Positions 15,784 through 26,357 are shown, numbered from the stretch's first letter. The stretch is 42,954 nucleotides of DNA from Clostridiales bacterium (GCA_004557245.1 SFEL01000016.1:1-42954); one strand, 5' to 3'. Made by a program: numbers and translations. The notes: generated by a model not told the origin, from the sequence alone.

Positions 15784-18700
15784 ATGCCCAACAAACTGCA
15801 AGCCTATGCGGAGCAGGCGGAGCGCACCGCGCGGCAGATCACCGGCAGCCATCTGGCGTGGACGGCGTTCCTGACCACCGCCGCAAGGCTGTATAAGTAC
15901 CCCTACAACGAGCAGCTCATGATCTATATGCAGCGCCCGGAGGCCACCGCCTGCGCAGAGTACGACTTTTGGAATGAGAAGATGGGGCGCTATGTCCGGC
16001 GCGGCAGCACGGGCATCGCCCTCATTGACGCTACCGGCTACAAGCCAAGGCTCAAATACGTCTTTGACGTTTCCGACACCGGCGGAAAGGAAAACGCCCG
16101 CCGCGTCAACTTGTGGGAGCTGAAAGACGCGCATACCGACAGCGTGAGCGCCATGCTGGAGCGTAATTACAGCGTTTCCGGCAAAAACGGCCTTGCGGAG
16201 CAGTTCGAGAGCGTCGCTTCTCAGCTTGCTGCGGAATACTGGCGCGACCATTCCCGCGACATTCTCGGCATCGTTGCGGATTCCTATCTGGAGGAGTATG
16301 ATGATTACAACATCGAGGTGGCGTTCAAAAACGCCGCGGCGGTCAGCATCACCTACTCCCTCATGTCCCGCTGCGGGATGCAGCCGGAGGATCACTTTGA
16401 ACACGAGGACTTTTTCAGCATCTTTGATTTCAACACCCCGCGCACGGTGGCGGCACTCGGCACGGCGGTCAGCGAGATCAATGAACAGGTTTTGCGGCAG
16501 ATCGAAGTCACCATACGAAATTATGAGCGCGAACACAGCGCGGAAAGGACGGCAGAGCATGGAGAACAATCTGACTTACACGATGAACGGAGATTACATG
16601 ATTCCCGACCTGAAGATCGAAGTGCCGGAGCAGCCCCTCGGCAAGTACGGGCGGATGCGCCAGAAGTACCTGAAGGAGCATCGGCCCATCCTCTGGAACC
16701 AGATGATCTTGGAGGAGACACTGTTCCCGCACCTGCTGGAGATCGAGCAGGCGGCGCAGAGCCGCTTAGAGCAGATGATGCCGGAGCTGGCGGCGGAGGC
16801 CGGAGCGACGGAGAGCCTGAAAGCCAGCGACCCGATGAAATGGGTGGGCCTGATGAACACCTGCAAGGCGCAGGCCGAGGAGATTATTCTGGACGAGCTG
16901 ATTTACGCATAACAGAACACCCCACGCGTGGCGGTCAGCTATCCTTTTTCCCCACCGAAGCGGAACAGATTACAGCCATAGAAGAAGCGGAGAGCGCACA
17001 GACGCCCTTCGCTTTTTCCGTTTCTCAGGTGCAGCTTGACCATGTGCTGCGGCTGGGCGGCAATTCGGACAACACCCGCATGGTCATTGCCGCCGCGTTC
17101 CAGAAGCATAAGTCCACGGAGGACATTGCCGCGCTGCTGCAAAGCACCTTTCACGGCGGCAACGGCTTTAAGACGCCGGAGGGCGAGCTTTCCGCGTGGT
17201 ACGCCGTAGACGGCATCCACATCGCCCCCGGCAGGAGCGCGGAGTATGTGCGCAGCGCGCAGGTAATCGCATGGCAGGATGCCGCCGCGCGTATTTCCCA
17301 GCTTATGGACAGCGGCGCGTATGCCTCCAACGTGGAGCTTGCCGAGGCAGGGCAACATGAGCGGATGCAGCTTGCCCAAGCCCTCTGGTATCTGAAACAC
17401 GATCTCAGCGACGAGGCGCGGGAGCAGGGCTATCTCTCCTGCATGGATACGCTGCGGGGCGGCGGATTTCCTGATGAAACGGCGCGGCTGGCGGAGCAAC
17501 TGACAAACACAGATTTCCGTGAAACGCTCTCCGGCGAGTTCGCACAGTTTTACGCCGCACATGAGCAGGACAGAAGTCTGCTGCGATTCCATTACCACAA
17601 GCTGGAGAACATCTGGCAGAGCCTGCGGGACCTGTCCTTGCCCCGCAGGGCGTATTCCTCCGAAATGACCGCAGTGCCGGAGCTGGCACGCTTCATCACG
17701 GAGGACGAGATCGACCACGCGCTGGATCGCGGCAGCGGTGTCGAGGGCGGCAAGAGCAGGATCTACGAATACTTCACCGCCGACCATACCGGCAAGGAAA
17801 AGGCAGCTTTCCTCAAAGATGAGTACGGCATAGGCGGGCGCTCCCATGCCGTTTCCGGTGCATCCCATAGTGATGAAAGCCACGACAGCCGCGGAATTGT
17901 CCTGAAAAAAGCAGGCTGTGCCAATGTGGAGCTGAGCTGGACGAAGGTGGCCGCAAGGATTGACAGCCTCATTCAGAAGGACCGCTTCCTCTCTCCAAGG
18001 GAAAAGGAGCGCTACGCCCAGCTTCAGCGGGAAAAGGAAGCAGAGCGTGAACTGCCAACACAGGCACAGATTGACTACAATTCCATCAAGGAAGCCCACC
18101 CGGACGACATCGTGCTGTTTCAGGTGGGCGATTTCTTCGAGATGTACGGCGAGGACGCAAAACAGGCGGCGGAGCTGCTTGATCTCAACCTTACCACAAG
18201 AGCGATCCCCGGTGCTGGCCGTGTGGAGATGTGCGGCGTACCGTCGCACAATTTAGAGATGTATGTAGAGAAATTGCGCGATAAGTATGATGTGACGATT
18301 GCCGAAGCGCCAGACTTTAGAGGTGAGCGCCACATTTACACGCTGCGCTCTATCGACCATGAAGCAGAAGCCGCCATCAATGCTTATGAAGCCGAGTTCG
18401 GCGCGGACGGCACGAGGGTGTTCCGCGACCCCGCCGCAGAGCAAGTTCAGCCCACGGTGCAGGAACGTTTGGAGCATTACAGGCCGGTGGTGATGGCAGC
18501 GGTTTCGGAGGATACGGCCTATCGCAACGCCTGCGGGCACTCTGACCGGGAAAATGCGGAGATCGAGTGTAATGCAGCCGTGCGCCGCGCCGTTCTCAAT
18601 TCAAAAGATATGGAGCTTATCCGGCTATTTTCGGATATGCCGGAGTTCCGCAGCCGCCTGCACCGAGAGACTTTTGAGGGAACCTATGCGCGGCTCCATG

Positions 18701-21700
18701 ATCTGCTGCGTCCGCTCTCGCAGGACGATATAGACGATGCACTCCGTGCATGGAACGGAAATATCGAGAGCAAGCACGCCGTAGTGCGGTATATGGAGCA
18801 GCACGGACGCGAAAAAGAAACCGCCGCATGGCTCGCCCGCGAGTACGGCGGCAATGAAAACAACAATCTCTTTATTGTCCGCGCCGGAAGCCCGGAAACC
18901 GCCGAACTGACGTGGCCGAAGGTGCAGCGGCGTATCGCACAGCTTATCCGCGAGGATAACTTCTTCACGGAGCAGGAACGTGACAATTTCGATGATATTG
19001 ACCCCGTTGCCGTTCGGGAAGCCCTCGCCCAGCGCGGCATTGCGGGCGGCGAAGTGGTTGACCCCGAACAGCTAAACAGTGACCCCTTCATTCAGCGCGT
19101 GATGCAGGATGCGGAGCGTGTCGCGGAGCAGGAAGAACCTGCCCTCGATCCCGCAGACCGCTTTCATGTGGTGAGCCTTGACCGTGGCTTCCGCACTCTG
19201 TACGCCGTGTGGGACGACGAGACCCACGGCTACTATGTGGACGCGGACGGCGTAACCGAGGAATTTACAAGCGAATGGCAGGCGGAGGCGTACCGGCTGG
19301 AACTGCAAGGACAGGCGGAGCAGGCGCTCACGGAGCGTGCAAAGGGACTGATCTCCGACTTCTGCCGGAGCGAGTACGGCTCGGAGGCGGATTTCAGCGA
19401 CCCGGCGAAAATCGGTGTCGCTTACACTACTATCACCGACGATGAGATTCCCCTTCAGGTGAATATCGACCTTGTGAATTACCGGCTGGAACGCTATCTG
19501 GACGATGAGCATCTGGAAACCCGCCAGTACATCTCTTTGCAGGAGCTTATTTCCAATGAGCTGGAAAACCTCGATTTCAGCGACCTCATTCATGTTTCGG
19601 ATGAGGATGTGGAGCAGCACCGATGGCACGAGCCGGAGGAAGCAGTTGCGGAAGCTCCCGAAACAGCTCCCGCCCCGCAGAGAGAACCATTCCCGTATTC
19701 CGTAGGTGATACGGTGTATCTGGAAAACGGCAAGCCCTATATCATCGAGAGCATCGGCGTCTTTGATATTACCCTCAGCGACCCGACGCTTTTCTATCCC
19801 ATCTCCCGCGCGGAGAGCAGGGAGAGCTTCGCGCGGCTCATGGAGCGGTATCCGCAGCCGGAAAAGACCGCCGCAGAGAATACGGCTATCCCTGAAAAAG
19901 AACCAGACCACACCTACACCGAGGAAACCGTGGCGGTGTATCCCGGTGACAAAAATAACCTCCCCTATGATGTAGAGATTCGCACCCTGCGCTTTGACGA
20001 GCCGGAGCATGACCCGCCCGCACCGCTGCCGCCTGCGGAAAACTTCCGCATCATGGATGATGAGCTGGGCGTCGGCGGCGCAAAGGCCAAGTTCCGGGCG
20101 AATATGGCGGCAATCAATCTTCTGAAGGAATTGGAGCTTGAGGGCGCACAGGCCACGCCTGAACAGCAGGAAATTCTCTCCCGCTATGTCGGCTGGGGCG
20201 GCCTTGCGGATGCTTTTGATGAAAGCAAGGATAACTGGAAAGACGAATTTGCGGAGCTATATGCCACACTTTCCCCGGAGGAATACGTCGCCGCCAGAGC
20301 TTCCACGCTGAACGCTCACTACACCAGCCCCACGGTTATCAAGGCAATCTATGAAGCCGTTGGAAACATGGGCTTCCAGACCGGCAACATCTTGGAGCCT
20401 GCCATGGGCGTCGGGAACTTTTTCGGGCTTCTCCCGCAGGAGATGCAAGGAAGCCGCTTGTACGGTGTGGAGCTGGACAGCATCACCGGCAGAATCGCCA
20501 AGCAGCTCTATCCCAAGGCAGACATTACCGTGGCAGGCTTTGAAACCATCGACAGACGGGATTTCTTCGACCTTGCCATCGGCAACGTGCCCTTTGGACA
20601 GTACCAGGTCAACGACCGGGCTTACAACAAGCTCGGTTTTTCCATTCACGACTACTTTTTTGCCAAGACGCTCGACCAAGTTCGACCCGGCGGCGTGATC
20701 GCCTTTGTGACCTCCCGCTATACGATGGACAAACGATCTCCCGAAGTCCGTAAATACATCGCGCAGCGGGCGGAGCTGTTGGGTGCGATCCGCCTGCCCA
20801 ACAATGCGTTCAAGGCCAACGCCGGTACGGAGGTGGTGTCCGACATCATCTTCCTGCAAAAGCGTGACAGACCCATCGACATTGAACCTGACTGGGTGCA
20901 TCTCGGTGAAAATGAGGACGGATTTTCCATCAATCAGTATTTCATCGACAACCCCGAAATGGTATTAGGCCGACAGACCTCGGAGAGTACGCAGTACGGC
21001 AGACAGGACTTTACTGTGGAACCGTATGAGGATTTGGACCTTGCCACGCAGCTCAGATACGCCATTCAGAATATCGGCGGCAAGTACGAAGCCGCAGAGT
21101 TGCCTGACCTCGGTGAGAACGACGCCATACAGGATACCATTCCGGCAGACCCCAACGTGAAGAATTACAGCTATGCCGTGGTGGACGGCGAGGTGTACTA
21201 CCGGGAAAACTCCGTCATGGTCAAGCCCAGCCTGAACGCCACCGCAAAGGAGCGCGTCAAGGGAATGGCAGAGCTGCGGGACTGCGTTCACCGGCTCATC
21301 GACCTTCAGATGTGGGAATCCGACGACATTTCCATACGCGCCGAGCAGCAGAAGCTCAACCGCCTCTATGACCGCTTCACCGAGAAATATGGCCTCATCA
21401 ACAGCCGGGGCAACGCCCTCGCCTTTGCAGACGACAGCTCCTACTACCTGCTCTGCTCCCTTGAAATGCTGGACGATGAGGACAAGACCAAGCTCAAGGG
21501 CAAGGCGGATATGTTCACCAAGCGCACCATCCGGCAGCGGCAGTCCGTCACCAGCGTGGACACTGCCGCAGAAGCCCTCGCCCTGTCCATCGGGGAAAAA
21601 GCCCGCGTGGATATGGCGTATATGTCCCAGCTCACCGGCAAGAGCGAGGACGACATCATCGACGAGCTGAACGGCGTCATTTTCCTCGACCCTGTTTACG

Positions 21701-24700
21701 GCGACTGGCAGACAGCGGACGAATACCTCTCCGGCAACGTCCGGCAGAAGCTGCGGGAGGCGGAGAACGCCGCCGTTGACAGCCCCGGCTATCTGCCCAA
21801 CGTGGAGGCATTGCGCGCCGCACAGCCCAAAGACCTTGACGCTTCGGAGATCGAGGTGCGCCTCGGCGCGACGTGGATCGACAAAAAGTACATTCAGCAG
21901 TTCATGTTCGAGCTGCTGGAGCCGCCTCTGTATGCCCGCCGCTCCTTGGAGGTCAACTACTCAGAGTTCACGGCGGAGTGGAACATCTCCGGCAAGAACA
22001 GCATCCCCTACAACGACATCAACGCCCGCATGACCTACGGCACCGACTGCGCCAACGCCTACCGCATCTTGGAGGATACGCTGAATCTGCGGGATGTGCG
22101 CATCTACGACACCGTAAGGGACGCGGACGGCAAGGAAAAGCGCGTCCTCAACAGTAAGGAAACCACCCTCGCCCAGCAGAAGCAGCAGGCCATCAAGGAG
22201 GCGTTCCGTGACTGGATCTGGCGCGACCCCGACAGGCGGCGGGAGCTGGTACAGCTCTACAATGAGCGCTTTAATTCCACCCGTCCCCGGGAATATGACG
22301 GCAGGCACCTGATCTTTCCGGGCATGAATCCTGAGATCACGCTGCGGGAGCATCAGCGAAACGCCATCGCCCACGACCTCTACGGCGGCAATACGCTCCT
22401 TGCCCATGAGGTGGGCGCGGGCAAGACATTTGAGATGATCGCCGCCGCCATGGAGGGCAAGCGCCTCGGCCTGTGCCAGAAATCCCTTTTTGCCGTACCG
22501 AACCACCTGACGGAGCAGTGGGCCTCGGAGTTCCTGCGGCTCTATCCCTCCGCCAATATCCTTGTGGCCACCAAAAAGGACTTTGAGACGCGCAACCGTA
22601 AGAAGTTCTGCGCCCGCATTGCCACCGGCGACTATGACGCCGTTATCATCGGCCACAGCCAGTTTGAGCGCATCCCCGTGTCCAGAGAGCGGCAGGAACG
22701 GCTCTTGCAGGAGCAGATATGGGAGATCGAGGACGGCATTGCAGAACTCAAGGCCAGCCGCGCCGAGCGCTTTACCATCAAGGAGCTGGAGCGCACCAAG
22801 AAAAATCTGAAGGCCAAGCTGCAAAAGCTCCACGACGCCGCCCGCAAGGACGACGTTGTGACCTTTGAACAGCTCGGTGTAGACCGGCTCTATGTGGACG
22901 AGGCGCACAGCTTCAAAAACCTGTTCCTTTACACAAAAATGCGAAACGTGGCGGGGCTTTCCACCACCGACGCCCAGAAGTCCTCGGATATGCTGCTCAA
23001 ATGCCGCTATATCGACGAGCTTACCCACGGCAAGGGCGTTACCTTCGCCACGGGTACGCCCATCTCAAATTCCATGACGGAGTTGTATACCATGATGCGG
23101 TATTTGCAGCACGATATGCTCAAGCGCAACAGCCTGACCCACTTCGATTGCTGGGCCTCCGCCTTTGGGGAAACCACCACCGCCATCGAGCTTGCCCCGG
23201 AGGGGACAGGCTACCGGGCGCGGACCCGGTTTGCCAAGTTCTTTAACCTGCCGGAGCTGATGAACCTGTTTCGGGAGGCAGCGGACATCAAGACCGCCGA
23301 TCAGCTAAACCTTCCCACGCCCACCGCCGTCTATCACACCGAGGTCAGCCAGCCCACGCCGCTGCAAAAGCAGATGGTGCAGGAGCTGTCCGAACGCGCC
23401 GCCAAGGTACATTCCGGCGCGATTGCTCCCACGGAGGACAATATGCTGAAAATCACCTCGGACGGGCGCAAGCTGGGCCTTGACCAGCGGGTGATCAACC
23501 CCGACCTGCCGGACGACCCGAACAGCAAGGTCAATCTGTGCGTCAACAACATCCACCGCATCTGGCAGGATGGGCAGGCGGAGAAGCTGACGCAGCTCGT
23601 GTTCTGCGACCTGTCCACTCCCAAGGGCAAGGCGGCGCAGAGCGGCAGGATCGCCGCGAAAGGCACGGACAGCCCGGAGCTTCACGCGCTGGAGGCTGCC
23701 ATTGACGCGGAAACCGGACCGGAGGAGTCGCCCTTTACCATCTACGACGACATCCGGGAAAAGCTCGTCGCCCGTGGGATTCCGAGGGAACAGATCGCAT
23801 TCATCCATGAGGCGAACACCGAAACGCGGAAGAAGGAGCTGTTTGCAAAAGTCCGCTCCGGTCAGGTGCGGGTGCTCATGGGCAGCACCTTCAAGATGGG
23901 CGCTGGCATGAACGTACAGGATCGGCTTGTGGCGCTTCACGACCTGGACTGCCCGTGGCGGCCGGGCGATCTGGAGCAGCGCAGCGGGCGCATCATCCGG
24001 CAGGGCAACCGCAACAAGGAGGTACACATCTACCGCTATGTCACGGAATCCACATTCGACGCCTACCTCTGGCAGACGGTGGAAAACAAGCAGAAATTCA
24101 TCTCCCAGATCATGACCTCAAAATCCCCGGTGAGAAGCTGTGAGGATATTGACGAGGCGGCGCTCTCCTATGCCGAGATCAAGGCGCTGTGCGCCGGAGA
24201 CGAGCGCATCCGTGAAAAAATGGACCTCGATGTGGACGTGGCGCGGCTGCGGCTGATGAAAGCCAACCACCAGAGCCAGCAGTACCGGCTGGAGGACAAC
24301 ATCCTGCGGCATTTCCCGGCACAGATCGAGGAAAACAAAGGCTTCCTCTCCGGCTTTGAGGCGGATATGAAAACGCTGGAACAGCATCCCCACCCCAAGG
24401 ACGGCTTTGCGGGCATGGAGGTCAAGGGCGACCTTCTCACCGACAAGGATAACGCAGGCGCGGCGCTGCTGGAGGCGTTCAAGGACGCAAAGGGCCTTGA
24501 AAGTGTTCCCATCGGCAGCTATCGTGGCTTTGCCATGTCTCTGACCGTTGAAAACTTCGGCAAGGACTTCATTCTCACCCTCAAGGGCAGGATGAGCCAC
24601 CGGGTAGAGCTGGGCAAGGACGCAAGGGGCAACCTTGTCCGCATCGACAATGCCCTCGCCCAGATGCCGGAGCGGTACAAAACGGTGCAGGGCAGGCTTG

Positions 24701-24954
24701 AAAATGTGCAGGCGCAGCTTGCGACGGCAAAGGCGGAGCTGGGTAAGCCGTTCCCACAGGAGGCAGAGCTGAAAGAAAAATCCGCGCGGCTGGCGGAGCT
24801 GAACGCGGAACTGAACATCGACGACCGGACGCCCATGGAACAGGCGGCGGAGAATGTGGTGGCGAAACGCCCCTCCGTCCTCGGCAAGCTGAAAGCGCCC
24901 TGCGTCCACGGTGCGGGCGACCGGAAAAAATCTCACAAACAGGAGGCAAGATGA
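15784..24954 (+). CDS. Giant polyprotein: MutS-I-like, DNA methylase and SNF2-type helicase
   Basis: 3056 residues from ATG 15784 (AGGGAGG at 15766-15772; a TTG at 15778 is the alternative). Order: an ArdC/LtrC-like N-terminus (about 1-250); a Gly/Arg/Asp-rich linker (about 260-380) overlapping a TnpV gene in another frame; a MutS domain-I-like segment (about 763-870: DDIVLFQVGDFFEMYGEDA, MCGVP); an Ala/Glu-rich region; an N6-adenine methylase-like domain (HYTSP near 1512, catalytic NVPFG near 1601); and a superfamily-2 helicase with Walker A VGAGKT (about 2209-2214), DEAH (about 2371), GTPISNSMTELY (near 2423) and QRSGRIIRQGNRN (about 2730). The C-terminus is coiled-coil-like. Such proteins may modify and protect transferred DNA. 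The 3' end overlaps the next gene at ATGA. Confidence 0.9.
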   Translation: MPNKLQAYAEQAERTARQITGSHLAWTAFLTTAARLYKYPYNEQLMIYMQRPEATACAEYDFWNEKMGRYVRRGSTGIALIDATGYKPRLKYVFDVSDTGGKENARRVNLWELKDAHTDSVSAMLERNYSVSGKNGLAEQFESVASQLAAEYWRDHSRDILGIVADSYLEEYDDYNIEVAFKNAAAVSITYSLMSRCGMQPEDHFEHEDFFSIFDFNTPRTVAALGTAVSEINEQVLRQIEVTIRNYEREHSAERTAEHGEQSDLHDERRLHDSRPEDRSAGAAPRQVRADAPEVPEGASAHPLEPDDLGGDTVPAPAGDRAGGAEPLRADDAGAGGGGRSDGEPESQRPDEMGGPDEHLQGAGRGDYSGRADLRITEHPTRGGQLSFFPTEAEQITAIEEAESAQTPFAFSVSQVQLDHVLRLGGNSDNTRMVIAAAFQKHKSTEDIAALLQSTFHGGNGFKTPEGELSAWYAVDGIHIAPGRSAEYVRSAQVIAWQDAAARISQLMDSGAYASNVELAEAGQHERMQLAQALWYLKHDLSDEAREQGYLSCMDTLRGGGFPDETARLAEQLTNTDFRETLSGEFAQFYAAHEQDRSLLRFHYHKLENIWQSLRDLSLPRRAYSSEMTAVPELARFITEDEIDHALDRGSGVEGGKSRIYEYFTADHTGKEKAAFLKDEYGIGGRSHAVSGASHSDESHDSRGIVLKKAGCANVELSWTKVAARIDSLIQKDRFLSPREKERYAQLQREKEAERELPTQAQIDYNSIKEAHPDDIVLFQVGDFFEMYGEDAKQAAELLDLNLTTRAIPGAGRVEMCGVPSHNLEMYVEKLRDKYDVTIAEAPDFRGERHIYTLRSIDHEAEAAINAYEAEFGADGTRVFRDPAAEQVQPTVQERLEHYRPVVMAAVSEDTAYRNACGHSDRENAEIECNAAVRRAVLNSKDMELIRLFSDMPEFRSRLHRETFEGTYARLHDLLRPLSQDDIDDALRAWNGNIESKHAVVRYMEQHGREKETAAWLAREYGGNENNNLFIVRAGSPETAELTWPKVQRRIAQLIREDNFFTEQERDNFDDIDPVAVREALAQRGIAGGEVVDPEQLNSDPFIQRVMQDAERVAEQEEPALDPADRFHVVSLDRGFRTLYAVWDDETHGYYVDADGVTEEFTSEWQAEAYRLELQGQAEQALTERAKGLISDFCRSEYGSEADFSDPAKIGVAYTTITDDEIPLQVNIDLVNYRLERYLDDEHLETRQYISLQELISNELENLDFSDLIHVSDEDVEQHRWHEPEEAVAEAPETAPAPQREPFPYSVGDTVYLENGKPYIIESIGVFDITLSDPTLFYPISRAESRESFARLMERYPQPEKTAAENTAIPEKEPDHTYTEETVAVYPGDKNNLPYDVEIRTLRFDEPEHDPPAPLPPAENFRIMDDELGVGGAKAKFRANMAAINLLKELELEGAQATPEQQEILSRYVGWGGLADAFDESKDNWKDEFAELYATLSPEEYVAARASTLNAHYTSPTVIKAIYEAVGNMGFQTGNILEPAMGVGNFFGLLPQEMQGSRLYGVELDSITGRIAKQLYPKADITVAGFETIDRRDFFDLAIGNVPFGQYQVNDRAYNKLGFSIHDYFFAKTLDQVRPGGVIAFVTSRYTMDKRSPEVRKYIAQRAELLGAIRLPNNAFKANAGTEVVSDIIFLQKRDRPIDIEPDWVHLGENEDGFSINQYFIDNPEMVLGRQTSESTQYGRQDFTVEPYEDLDLATQLRYAIQNIGGKYEAAELPDLGENDAIQDTIPADPNVKNYSYAVVDGEVYYRENSVMVKPSLNATAKERVKGMAELRDCVHRLIDLQMWESDDISIRAEQQKLNRLYDRFTEKYGLINSRGNALAFADDSSYYLLCSLEMLDDEDKTKLKGKADMFTKRTIRQRQSVTSVDTAAEALALSIGEKARVDMAYMSQLTGKSEDDIIDELNGVIFLDPVYGDWQTADEYLSGNVRQKLREAENAAVDSPGYLPNVEALRAAQPKDLDASEIEVRLGATWIDKKYIQQFMFELLEPPLYARRSLEVNYSEFTAEWNISGKNSIPYNDINARMTYGTDCANAYRILEDTLNLRDVRIYDTVRDADGKEKRVLNSKETTLAQQKQQAIKEAFRDWIWRDPDRRRELVQLYNERFNSTRPREYDGRHLIFPGMNPEITLREHQRNAIAHDLYGGNTLLAHEVGAGKTFEMIAAAMEGKRLGLCQKSLFAVPNHLTEQWASEFLRLYPSANILVATKKDFETRNRKKFCARIATGDYDAVIIGHSQFERIPVSRERQERLLQEQIWEIEDGIAELKASRAERFTIKELERTKKNLKAKLQKLHDAARKDDVVTFEQLGVDRLYVDEAHSFKNLFLYTKMRNVAGLSTTDAQKSSDMLLKCRYIDELTHGKGVTFATGTPISNSMTELYTMMRYLQHDMLKRNSLTHFDCWASAFGETTTAIELAPEGTGYRARTRFAKFFNLPELMNLFREAADIKTADQLNLPTPTAVYHTEVSQPTPLQKQMVQELSERAAKVHSGAIAPTEDNMLKITSDGRKLGLDQRVINPDLPDDPNSKVNLCVNNIHRIWQDGQAEKLTQLVFCDLSTPKGKAAQSGRIAAKGTDSPELHALEAAIDAETGPEESPFTIYDDIREKLVARGIPREQIAFIHEANTETRKKELFAKVRSGQVRVLMGSTFKMGAGMNVQDRLVALHDLDCPWRPGDLEQRSGRIIRQGNRNKEVHIYRYVTESTFDAYLWQTVENKQKFISQIMTSKSPVRSCEDIDEAALSYAEIKALCAGDERIREKMDLDVDVARLRLMKANHQSQQYRLEDNILRHFPAQIEENKGFLSGFEADMKTLEQHPHPKDGFAGMEVKGDLLTDKDNAGAALLEAFKDAKGLESVPIGSYRGFAMSLTVENFGKDFILTLKGRMSHRVELGKDARGNLVRIDNALAQMPERYKTVQGRLENVQAQLATAKAELGKPFPQEAELKEKSARLAELNAELNIDDRTPMEQAAENVVAKRPSVLGKLKAPCVHGAGDRKKSHKQEAR
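16559..16912 (+). CDS. tnpV: TnpV-like protein nested in the giant ORF
   Basis: 117 residues in the +1 frame inside the giant gene: PLGKYGRMRQKYLKEHRPIL, then LFPHLLEIEQAAQSRLEQMM, SLKASDPMKWVGLMN and EEIILDELIYA, the conserved pattern of TnpV proteins carried by Tn4451/Tn4453-like and other clostridial mobile elements. GGAAAGGA lies about 11 nt before the ATG. In the host frame the same bases give only a low-complexity linker, so the TnpV frame looks like the constrained one here. The function of TnpV is not established. Confidence 0.75.
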   Translation: MENNLTYTMNGDYMIPDLKIEVPEQPLGKYGRMRQKYLKEHRPILWNQMILEETLFPHLLEIEQAAQSRLEQMMPELAAEAGATESLKASDPMKWVGLMNTCKAQAEEIILDELIYA

Positions 24955-26000
24955 GTATGAACGAAGAACTGAAAAACACCCTCATGGACAAGCTCTCGCG
25001 GGAGCAGGACAAGTACCGGGACTGGCTGAAGGGCCAGCCCCCGGAGGAAATCCTCCATCACAGCTATGAATACACCGTGCGGGAGGATATTTTGATGAGC
25101 ATGGAGGAGCTGACGCTCAGCGAGGCGGAAACGCGGGCGCTGCTGCTGTCTCCCTCGCCTATGGCGATCCTCTACGACAAGTTCTCCGATCTGGAAACCG
25201 GCTACATGGACACGATCCGCGACAGCATCGAGGACACGGCAAAAGACGAAGCAAAAAAGCTCCGGGATCTGCCGGTCTATCCCTACCCCGCCGATCACGC
25301 GCGGGAACAAGGGGAGCTGGACGAATACCGCGCCTCCCTCCGTGCCAACGTGAGCTGTAAGGACGCCATTGAAGCCGCCATCCGGGACAATTACCATGAC
25401 AACCGCCTTGACACTGCGGCGGTGGGACAGGTGGCGGAGCAGTTCGGACAGGAGCGGATGCTCTACGTCCTGGCGGCTACCGTCCGCCATTTTGATTACG
25501 ACGGACGCATCTCGCGGGACAACAAGCGCTGGGCGAATACCATCCCCGTCTATAAAAACAAAGACGGCATGGGCGGCGACAGCACGACGCAGTTTGTGGT
25601 CTGCTCCCACCCCGGCCTGACGGATTTGTTTCTCACGGGGGCGCGGCGTGAGCAGCCCCTCACAGCCGACGAGATTAAAGCGGAGGCGGCGCGGCTGATG
25701 GGCAAACTGCAAGAGCCTGTGCAGCCCAACAGCCCCGGCGGGACGCATTTCATGGCAGAGGTGTCCCGTGACTTCATGGAACGCGCCGGAGCGAAGGACA
25801 CGGCGGCGCTGCAAAAGCTGCTGCCCTTCCGTTCCCTCGCCCTCTCCAACCTGAAGGACCGCAGGGGCGTGTATGCCCTGATCGGCAAGGACGAGGATCG
25901 CAGCCAGAGCCTCCGGCGTCCCTCCGTCCGCTCCAAGCTGCAACAGGCTTCGGCGGAGCAGAAGCAGCCTGCTGCAAAGAAGAATGATTTGGAGCTGTGA
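24951..26000 (+). CDS. DUF3848-DUF3849 fusion protein
   Basis: 349 residues. The start overlaps the giant ORF stop (ATGA). Residues 1-100 (DKLSREQDKYRDWLKGQPPE, then LHHSYEYTVREDI and SPMAILYDKF) are DUF3848. About 105-240 (PVYPYPADHAREQGELDEYR, then CKDAIEAAIRDNY and RHFDYDGRISRDNKRWA) is DUF3849. The C-terminal third is a helical charged region ending PSVRSKLQQA, echoing the PSVL.KL motif at the ends of neighbouring ICE proteins. Function unknown; always linked to the giant gene in these elements, as I recall. Confidence 0.85.
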   Translation: MSMNEELKNTLMDKLSREQDKYRDWLKGQPPEEILHHSYEYTVREDILMSMEELTLSEAETRALLLSPSPMAILYDKFSDLETGYMDTIRDSIEDTAKDEAKKLRDLPVYPYPADHAREQGELDEYRASLRANVSCKDAIEAAIRDNYHDNRLDTAAVGQVAEQFGQERMLYVLAATVRHFDYDGRISRDNKRWANTIPVYKNKDGMGGDSTTQFVVCSHPGLTDLFLTGARREQPLTADEIKAEAARLMGKLQEPVQPNSPGGTHFMAEVSRDFMERAGAKDTAALQKLLPFRSLALSNLKDRRGVYALIGKDEDRSQSLRRPSVRSKLQQASAEQKQPAAKKNDLEL

Positions 26001-26001
26001 C

Positions 26002-26340
26002 ATGGCGAAGCGGAAACGGGACGTTCAGCTCAAAGTCCGCGTGACGCCGGAGGAACGGGCGATGATCGAGGCGAAGATGGCGCAGCTCGGCACGACGAAC
26101 ATGGGCGCATATCTTCGGAAAATGGCCATTGACGGCTATGTGGTGAAGCTCGATCTGCCGGAGCTGCGGGAGCTGGTGTCGCTGCTGCGGTATTCCTCCA
26201 ACAACCTCAATCAGCTCACGCGGCGGGTGCATGAAACAGGGCGCGTTTACGCTGCGGATATGGATGATATACTCCAAAATCAGGAGCGGATCTGGCAGGC
26301 GGCAAGCGGTATCCTGTCCCGGCTTGCCGCCATCAAATAA
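26002..26340 (+). CDS. mobC: MobC-like relaxosome accessory protein
   Basis: 112 residues from ATG 26002, directly after the DUF3849 stop. The N-terminus MAKRKRDVQLKVRVTPEERA has a ribbon-helix-helix look, followed by MGAYLRKMAIDG and the MobC core LLRYSSNNLNQLTRRVHETG. MobC proteins bind the transfer origin and help the relaxase open the strands. The relaxase gene is 2.9 kb downstream, separated by CD1845-like, regulator and hypothetical genes. Confidence 0.88.
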   Translation: MAKRKRDVQLKVRVTPEERAMIEAKMAQLGTTNMGAYLRKMAIDGYVVKLDLPELRELVSLLRYSSNNLNQLTRRVHETGRVYAADMDDILQNQERIWQAASGILSRLAAIK

Positions 26341-26357
26341 AGGGGTATTTATCCCAT

